From Candidatus Bathyarchaeota archaeon (GTDB lineage: Archaea > Thermoproteota > Bathyarchaeia > TCS64), in the NCBI GenBank assembly GCA_030601645.1, contig JAUWBQ010000054.1, positions 1 to 9,400 on the forward strand: a stretch of 9,400 bases of DNA. Reading direction: 5' to 3'. Below the pieces are notes generated by a model, which saw nothing but the letters and a program-made list of their open reading frames with translations, was not told where the DNA came from and did no database searches. The position numbers and the translations under genes are program-made. Shown piece by piece: positions 6,017 through 9,400 of this stretch. Within the stretch, counting starts at the first letter, position 1, and every line of letters begins with the position of its first letter.

Positions 6017-6095
6017 CACAGACACCTGCAGATCTTATTGGAGTCTCGCGTTCGCCATCTTTAAATCTTTTTGCAGGTGTAATAAGTAGATACTT
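6017..6095. promoter_or_regulatory. divergent promoter between the two ferredoxin genes
   Basis: A palindromic TATA-like element, CTTTAAATC (6059-6067), can serve both strands. Rightward it predicts a start near 6089, leaving a leader of only a few bases before ATG 6096. Leftward it predicts a start near 6037, leaving a leader of about 20 bases that contains the AGGTG site of the minus-strand gene. The region also carries a 9-base inverted repeat, ACACCTGCA at 6022-6030 and TGCAGGTGT at 6072-6080, and a palindrome TAAGTA-GA-TACTTA at 6083-6096 overlapping the first base of the rightward start. Coordinated control of both genes is a reasonable inference; no regulator is visible. Confidence 0.5.
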
Positions 6096-6338
6096 ATGGC
6101 AAAATTTAGGGTGGAAGTGGACAGAAACATTTGCCAAGGCTTCGGAGCCTGCGTAGAACTCTGCTCCGAATCTTTCTATTTGTCCGAGGAAGACGGGAAA
6201 TCCAGGTTGAAGGACGGAGATGAGATCACGACCGACGGGGGAAACGTTAAGGATACCATCGAGGTAAATAGGCTGAGATGCTATGGCCAAGCGGAGGCCA
6301 CGTGCCCTTTCAACGCCATAAGCATCATCAGGTTATAG
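6096..6338 (+). CDS. single-cluster ferredoxin, probably [3Fe-4S]
   Basis: An 80-residue ferredoxin of the single-cluster, Pyrococcus/Thermotoga-like layout. The first motif is CQGFGACVELC (Cys13, 19, 23) and the second half is CYGQAEATCP (Cys62, 70). By analogy with the P. furiosus protein, Cys13, Cys19 and Cys70 would bind the cluster and Cys23/Cys62 could form a disulfide. The second ligand position is Phe16, where P. furiosus has Asp and ordinary ferredoxins have Cys. A three-iron cluster is therefore likely. The proline usually following the third cysteine is replaced by Ser24. The insert at 33-56 is charged and somewhat long. It ends 11 bases before korA and is surely co-transcribed with it, so it is the likely electron acceptor of, or a small accessory subunit to, the oxidoreductase. 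Confidence 0.9.
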   Translation: MAKFRVEVDRNICQGFGACVELCSESFYLSEEDGKSRLKDGDEITTDGGNVKDTIEVNRLRCYGQAEATCPFNAISIIRL

Positions 6339-6349
6339 GTGAACCATAA

Positions 6350-8110
6350 TTGAGTTGCATCGGTCTCGAGGATGATTCGATATCCTTTCTCGTGGGAGGC
6401 GAAGCCGGCCAGGGGATAACCCGGAGCGGCTCCCTCCTGGGCAAGGCCCTCATGAGGGCGGGTTTCAGCGTCTTTGGCATGAACGACTACCCCTCCATCA
6501 TCAGGGGCGGCCACAACTTCTACCTGCTGCGCGTCTCGGATCGCGAGGTGCACTCCCCCGCGGACACCGCTGACATACTTCTGGCCCTCAACAAGGAGAC
6601 GGTCCTCCTCCACCAGGGCGAGCTGAGCGAGGGCGCGGGGGTCGTCTACGACAGGCAGGTCGAGTTCGAAGAGGGGGAGCTGAAACGGGATGACATCAGC
6701 CTCTTCCCGGTGCCCTTCTCCGAGATCGTGAAGGAGATAGGGGGACCCCCTATCATGATGAACACCGTGGCCCTCGGGGCGGCCGCAGCCCTCGTGGACT
6801 TCGACCAGGAGACGATCAAGCAGGTCATCTCCGACGCCTTCTCAGGCAGGGAGAGGATCATCGAGCAGAACGCCCGGGCCATCGAGATGGGCTTCGAGTA
6901 TGTGAAGGTGAACTACGGCGACGGATTCCCGTGCAGACTGGGTCTCCTCGAAGAAAGGCCTGAGAAGATCATGCTGACGGGGAACGAGGCCGTAGCCCTT
7001 GGGGCTATCCAGGCCGGCTGCAGGTTCTACTCGGCGTATCCCATGACCCCCGCCAGCGGCGTCCTCCACTACCTGGCGGGGAAGGACATCGAGACGGAGA
7101 TGGTGGTCGTCCAAGCGGAGAGCGAGATCGCCGCCATGAGCATGGTTGTCGGAGCCTCCTACGCCGGGCTGAGGTCCATGACCGCCACATCGGGCGGAGG
7201 GTTCTGCCTGATGACCGAGGCCTTCGGTCTCGCCGGGGCGACGGAGACCCCCGTCGTCGTCATGTTGGGCCAGCGACCCGGGCCGAGCACGGGGATGGCC
7301 ACCTACACGGCCCAGGCCGATCTTCTCTTCGCGGTCCACACATCCCAGGGGGAGTTCCCCCGGGTCGTGGTCGCGCCGGGAGATGTGGAGGGCTGCTTCT
7401 ACAGGACTATGGAGGCCTTCAACCTGGCGGAGAAATACCAGGTTCCGGTCATCATCCTCACGGACAAGTTCATCATCGAGAGCCACAAGTCCGCGGAGCC
7501 CTTCGACGCGGGAAGGGTGGCCATCGAGAGAGGGGATCTGCTTATCGCAGACGAGTGGACCTCTGAAGAGAGATACAAGCGGTTCAAGATCACCGAGAGC
7601 GGGATGTCCCCCCGGATCCTCCTCGGCACCAGGGGCGCCACCGTCCTAGCCAACGGCAACGAGCACGAGGAATACGGGTATTCCACCATCGACCCAGAGA
7701 AGGTGGTGGCCATGGCCGATAAGCGATTCAGGAAGATTGAGCCCCTGAAAGAGGAGATCTCCGGCATGCGGCCTGTGAGAGTGTTCGGAGACCCGAACCC
7801 GGATGTCACCCTAGTTGGGTGGGGTTCGACCAAGGGGCCAGCCTTGGAGGCATTGAAGATGCTCAAGATTCGGGGGGTGAAGGCCCGATTCGTCCAAGTG
7901 GTCTACGTGGAGCCCTTCCCCACCGATGAGATGGGGGAGCTGCTGGAGGGGGATGGCGAGTTCATCCTCCTGGAGACGAACATGACCGCCCAGCTCGGCA
8001 AGCTGATCAAACTCAACACCGGGTTCGCCTTCGAACACGTCGCCCTGAAGTACGACGGCAGGCCCTTCAACCCGGGTGAGATCTGCGCCAGGGTCGAGGC
8101 GGTGATGTGA
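6350..8110 (+). CDS. korA: 2-oxoacid:ferredoxin oxidoreductase, gamma-alpha fusion subunit
   Basis: Large subunit (586 residues) of a two-subunit 2-oxoacid:ferredoxin oxidoreductase. With KorB it converts a 2-oxoacid plus CoA to acyl-CoA and CO2 while reducing ferredoxin, or the reverse. The N-terminal gamma domain (about 10-185) shows GGEAGQGI at 16-23 and YPSIIRGGHNF at 48-58. The alpha domain begins near 207, with YPMTPAS at 230-236 (the usual YPITP loop that contacts the 2-oxoacid), AESEIAAM at 256-263, GPSTGMATYTAQADL at 311-325 and LETNMTAQLGKL at 541-552. The gamma-alpha fusion is the Sulfolobus-type arrangement. No cluster-binding cysteine motif is present, as expected. The start is TTG 6350, directly after an in-frame TAA at 6347-6349, with GGTGA at 6338-6342 as ribosome-binding site. 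Substrate (2-oxoglutarate, pyruvate or broad) cannot be fixed from sequence. Confidence 0.95.
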   Translation: MSCIGLEDDSISFLVGGEAGQGITRSGSLLGKALMRAGFSVFGMNDYPSIIRGGHNFYLLRVSDREVHSPADTADILLALNKETVLLHQGELSEGAGVVYDRQVEFEEGELKRDDISLFPVPFSEIVKEIGGPPIMMNTVALGAAAALVDFDQETIKQVISDAFSGRERIIEQNARAIEMGFEYVKVNYGDGFPCRLGLLEERPEKIMLTGNEAVALGAIQAGCRFYSAYPMTPASGVLHYLAGKDIETEMVVVQAESEIAAMSMVVGASYAGLRSMTATSGGGFCLMTEAFGLAGATETPVVVMLGQRPGPSTGMATYTAQADLLFAVHTSQGEFPRVVVAPGDVEGCFYRTMEAFNLAEKYQVPVIILTDKFIIESHKSAEPFDAGRVAIERGDLLIADEWTSEERYKRFKITESGMSPRILLGTRGATVLANGNEHEEYGYSTIDPEKVVAMADKRFRKIEPLKEEISGMRPVRVFGDPNPDVTLVGWGSTKGPALEALKMLKIRGVKARFVQVVYVEPFPTDEMGELLEGDGEFILLETNMTAQLGKLIKLNTGFAFEHVALKYDGRPFNPGEICARVEAVM

Positions 8111-8967
8111 TGGCGACGATGCAGGATCTGGCCACCGACCAGACAAACTACTGGTGCCCGGGATGCGGTAACTTCGGGATCATCACGGCAGTGAAGAGGG
8201 CCATCGTCCAGCTAGGACTTGGTAGGGAGGACGTGACTGCAGTTACGGGGATCGGGTGCCACGGGAAGATGACCAACTACCTCAACGTGAACGGATTCCA
8301 CGTCATCCACGGCAGGGTCCTCCCAGTGGCCACGGCCATCAAGCTGGCGAACCTGGAGCAGACGGTGATCGGCTTCTCCGGGGACGGCGACTCCTTCGGC
8401 ATCGGGATGGGCCACTTCCCCCACGCCGCCCGGAGGAACCCCGACATCACTCTGATCGTCCACGACAACCTCATCTACGGCCTCACCACGGGCCAGACCA
8501 GCCCCACCACCAGGAGGGGCCACATGACCAAGTCCACCCCGAGGGGTGCCTTCGAGGAGGCCGTGAACCCCATAGCGGCGGCTCTGGCGAGCAACGCCTC
8601 CTTCGTCGCCCGGGGCTACGTCGGGGAGATCCAGCAGCTGACGGATCTCTTCGTCCAAGCCCTGTCGTGGGAGGGGTTCGCCATGGTGGACGTCCTCCAG
8701 CCCTGCGTCTCCTATAACAGGATCAACACGTACCAGTTCTACAAGGAGAGGGTGTACAAGCTGGAGGAGGCGGGCCACGACCCCTCGGACATCTCCCAGG
8801 CCTACGAGAGGTCCCTGGAGTGGACCGAGAGGATACCCATAGGCGTATTCTACAAGAGGGAGCGCCCCGTCTACAGGGAGAACTTCCCGTTCCTCGAAGG
8901 GGAACCCCTGAACAGACGAAGGATAGACGATGCGGACATAACAGGCCTGATGAAGGAGTTCGCCTAG
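8110..8967 (+). CDS. korB: 2-oxoacid:ferredoxin oxidoreductase, beta subunit
   Basis: The thiamine-diphosphate and Fe-S subunit (285 residues) partnering KorA. WCPGCGN at 15-21 supplies Cys16 and Cys19, GIGCHGK at 47-53 supplies Cys50, and QPCVSYN at 197-203 supplies Cys199; these correspond to the four ligands of the single 4Fe-4S cluster in the Sulfolobus-type enzyme. The ThDP/Mg2+ site is GDGDSFGIG at 91-99 followed by the DNLIYGLTTGQTSPT stretch at 119-133. No separate two-cluster delta domain is present, so electrons should leave directly to a ferredoxin. The preferred start ATG 8110 overlaps the korA stop by one base (TGATG), indicating translational coupling, with GGTG at 8101-8104 as ribosome-binding site; GTG 8107 is an in-frame alternative. 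The C-terminal part, with an IPIGVFYKRERP segment, is normal for the family. Confidence 0.96.
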   Translation: MATMQDLATDQTNYWCPGCGNFGIITAVKRAIVQLGLGREDVTAVTGIGCHGKMTNYLNVNGFHVIHGRVLPVATAIKLANLEQTVIGFSGDGDSFGIGMGHFPHAARRNPDITLIVHDNLIYGLTTGQTSPTTRRGHMTKSTPRGAFEEAVNPIAAALASNASFVARGYVGEIQQLTDLFVQALSWEGFAMVDVLQPCVSYNRINTYQFYKERVYKLEEAGHDPSDISQAYERSLEWTERIPIGVFYKRERPVYRENFPFLEGEPLNRRRIDDADITGLMKEFA

Positions 8968-8983
8968 AAGACGCTCTCCTTAT

Positions 8984-9006
8984 CTCCATTTATTTAGCAA
9001 TTTTTT
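8984..9006 (+). terminator. T-rich terminator after korB
   Basis: After the korB stop (8965-8967) a T-rich stretch leads into six T's at 9001-9006, the sort of oligo-T tract that ends archaeal transcripts. No strong hairpin precedes it. Confidence 0.4.
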
Positions 9007-9042
9007 CGCTCAATAGCGCGCTTGCGAGCTAATCACATCATA

Positions 9043-9060
9043 ACTATTAAATATCTTTAC
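9043..9060 (+). promoter_or_regulatory. TATA-like box upstream of the candidate ncRNA
   Basis: ATTAAATA at 9046-9053 within an AT-rich stretch resembles an archaeal TATA box. Its centre is about 27 bases before 9077, where the long hairpin begins, which is the expected spacing to a transcription start. No protein start lies downstream on this strand. Confidence 0.4.
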
Positions 9061-9076
9061 AATATGTTGTCTACCA

Positions 9077-9224
9077 CACGCATGCTCGAGAAGATCGGTT
9101 GTGAGGCAGAAAGACGAGGCGTGAAAGTCAAATTTTCAGAGTGATCTGAATAGTTTTGACATTTCTCTCTCTTGCCTCGTCCTGCAATCTATTTGGCACA
9201 ACCCTCTCTTCTCGTAAATGCGTG
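9077..9224 (+). ncRNA. candidate structured non-coding RNA (long hairpin, GUGA tetraloop), unrecognised family
   Basis: The stretch folds end to end into one long interrupted hairpin. Paired blocks, outer to inner: 9077-9083 with 9218-9224; 9087-9094 with 9207-9214; 9097-9103 with 9197-9203; 9106-9109 with 9182-9185; 9113-9120 with 9174-9181; 9123-9126 with 9162-9165; 9127-9132 with 9155-9160; 9135-9140 with 9145-9150. All 50 pairs are Watson-Crick. The apical loop 9141-9144 is GTGA, a GNRA tetraloop only when read on the plus strand, which favours this direction. Asymmetric loops lie at 9186-9196 and 9166-9173 (the latter pyrimidine-rich), with an AAA bulge at 9110-9112. No reading frame of note crosses it. 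It is not a tRNA, 5S, RNase P or SRP RNA by recognisable motifs. A decayed palindromic mobile element is the main alternative. The structure is seen; expression and function are inferred. Confidence 0.5.
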
Positions 9225-9237
9225 GTTCACTATCATT

Positions 9238-9269
9238 GTGTGTGTAACACTAAATCCATCCGCACACGT
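9238..9269 (+). other. smaller hairpin downstream of the candidate ncRNA
   Basis: GTGTG at 9240-9244 pairs with CACAC at 9263-9267, extendable by wobble pairs at both ends, with a loop of about 16 bases. A 6-base inverted repeat, TCCATC at 9255-9260 and GATGGA at 9291-9296, is a competing pairing. It could be a 3' part of the RNA above or chance in a repetitive GT stretch. The rest of 9225-9304 shows nothing that I can assign. Confidence 0.2.
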
Positions 9270-9304
9270 TGTAATGAAAGTTCAAATCAAGATGGAGTCG
9301 TTTC

Positions 9305-9316
9305 AAAAAATAAAAA
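9305..9316 (-). terminator. T-rich terminator after the right-edge gene
   Basis: Read on the minus strand, five T's, an A and six T's lie a few bases beyond the stop codon at 9321-9323, a good archaeal oligo-T terminator for the gene entering from the right edge. Confidence 0.5.
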
Positions 9317-9320
9317 TGCC

Positions 9321-9400
9321 TTATTCCCCAAGCTGAAGGAGCTTCCTCGCTGCGACCTCGGCCGCGATGCCGCACACCTTGTAGCAGCCCTCGTCGCTGT
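9321..9400 (-). CDS. C-terminal end of an unidentified protein (partial)
   Basis: Only the last 25 codons are in the window, ending with TAA at 9321-9323; the gene begins beyond the right edge. The visible tail contains a CYKVCG segment (two cysteines three residues apart) followed by an Ala-, Arg- and Leu-rich helix ending in LQLGE. GC-rich codon use matches the neighbouring genes, and a T-rich terminator follows, which supports this frame. The cysteine pair might be a metal or redox site, but the fragment is too short to assign a family. Confidence 0.55.
   Translation of the reverse strand, partial: SDEGCYKVCGIAAEVAARKLLQLGE

Noticed and set aside
6842..7486. Minus-strand frame of 214 codons inside korA
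   Set aside because: It is antisense to conserved alpha-domain motifs, and its composition is typical of a shadow frame.
9077..9224. Identity as tRNA, 5S rRNA, RNase P RNA, SRP RNA, or C/D or H/ACA guide RNA
   Set aside because: There is no cloverleaf, no conserved RNase P or SRP cores, no paired C and D boxes, and no ACA box at the right distance from a symmetric pocket.
1..9400. CRISPR array, insertion sequence, integrase or attachment site
   Set aside because: There are no regularly spaced direct repeats, no transposase or integrase frames, and no tRNA end duplication in the window.

Overview
The window looks archaeal. AT-rich TATA-like boxes sit about 25-35 bases upstream of several starts, some genes look leaderless, Shine-Dalgarno-like GGTG/GGAGG motifs precede others, TTG starts occur, arginine is mostly AGG/AGA, and the gene content (two-subunit 2-oxoacid:ferredoxin oxidoreductase, small ferredoxins, stand-alone DUF47/PhoU-like proteins) is common in Archaea. 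Coding DNA is GC-rich and intergenic DNA is AT-rich. I cannot name the lineage from the sequence alone.

Layout. At the left edge, on the minus strand, lie the N-terminal part of an MlrC-type M81 metallopeptidase (1-455) and, upstream of it, a methylated-DNA-protein cysteine methyltransferase (ogt, 512-1078). Across a 53-base divergent gap holding a perfect palindrome, a Maf nucleotide pyrophosphatase runs rightward (1132-1737). A 185-base AT-rich promoter and leader (1738-1922) precedes two tandem modules, each pairing a Na+/phosphate-cotransporter-like membrane protein with a PhoU-like DUF47 protein: 1923-3131 with 3189-3857, and 3947-5020 with 5091-5762. The second module has apparent promoters of its own.

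Convergent T-rich terminators separate these from a redox block. A small two-cluster ferredoxin (5810-6016, minus) is transcribed divergently from a single-cluster ferredoxin (6096-6338) followed by korA (gamma-alpha fusion, 6350-8110) and korB (8110-8967). KorAB should oxidise a 2-oxoacid with CoA and pass electrons to ferredoxin; the two ferredoxins are the obvious candidate acceptors. Both lack the second cysteine of the first cluster motif, so each probably carries a 3Fe-4S cluster.

The stretch 8968-9320 has no convincing gene. It holds the korB terminator, a TATA-like box, and a 148-base sequence (9077-9224) that folds end to end into one long hairpin with about 50 Watson-Crick pairs and a GUGA (GNRA) tetraloop, starting about 27 bases after the TATA-like box. 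I take this as a candidate structured non-coding RNA of unrecognised family, and it is the most interesting item in the window. The right edge carries the last 25 codons of an unidentified minus-strand gene.
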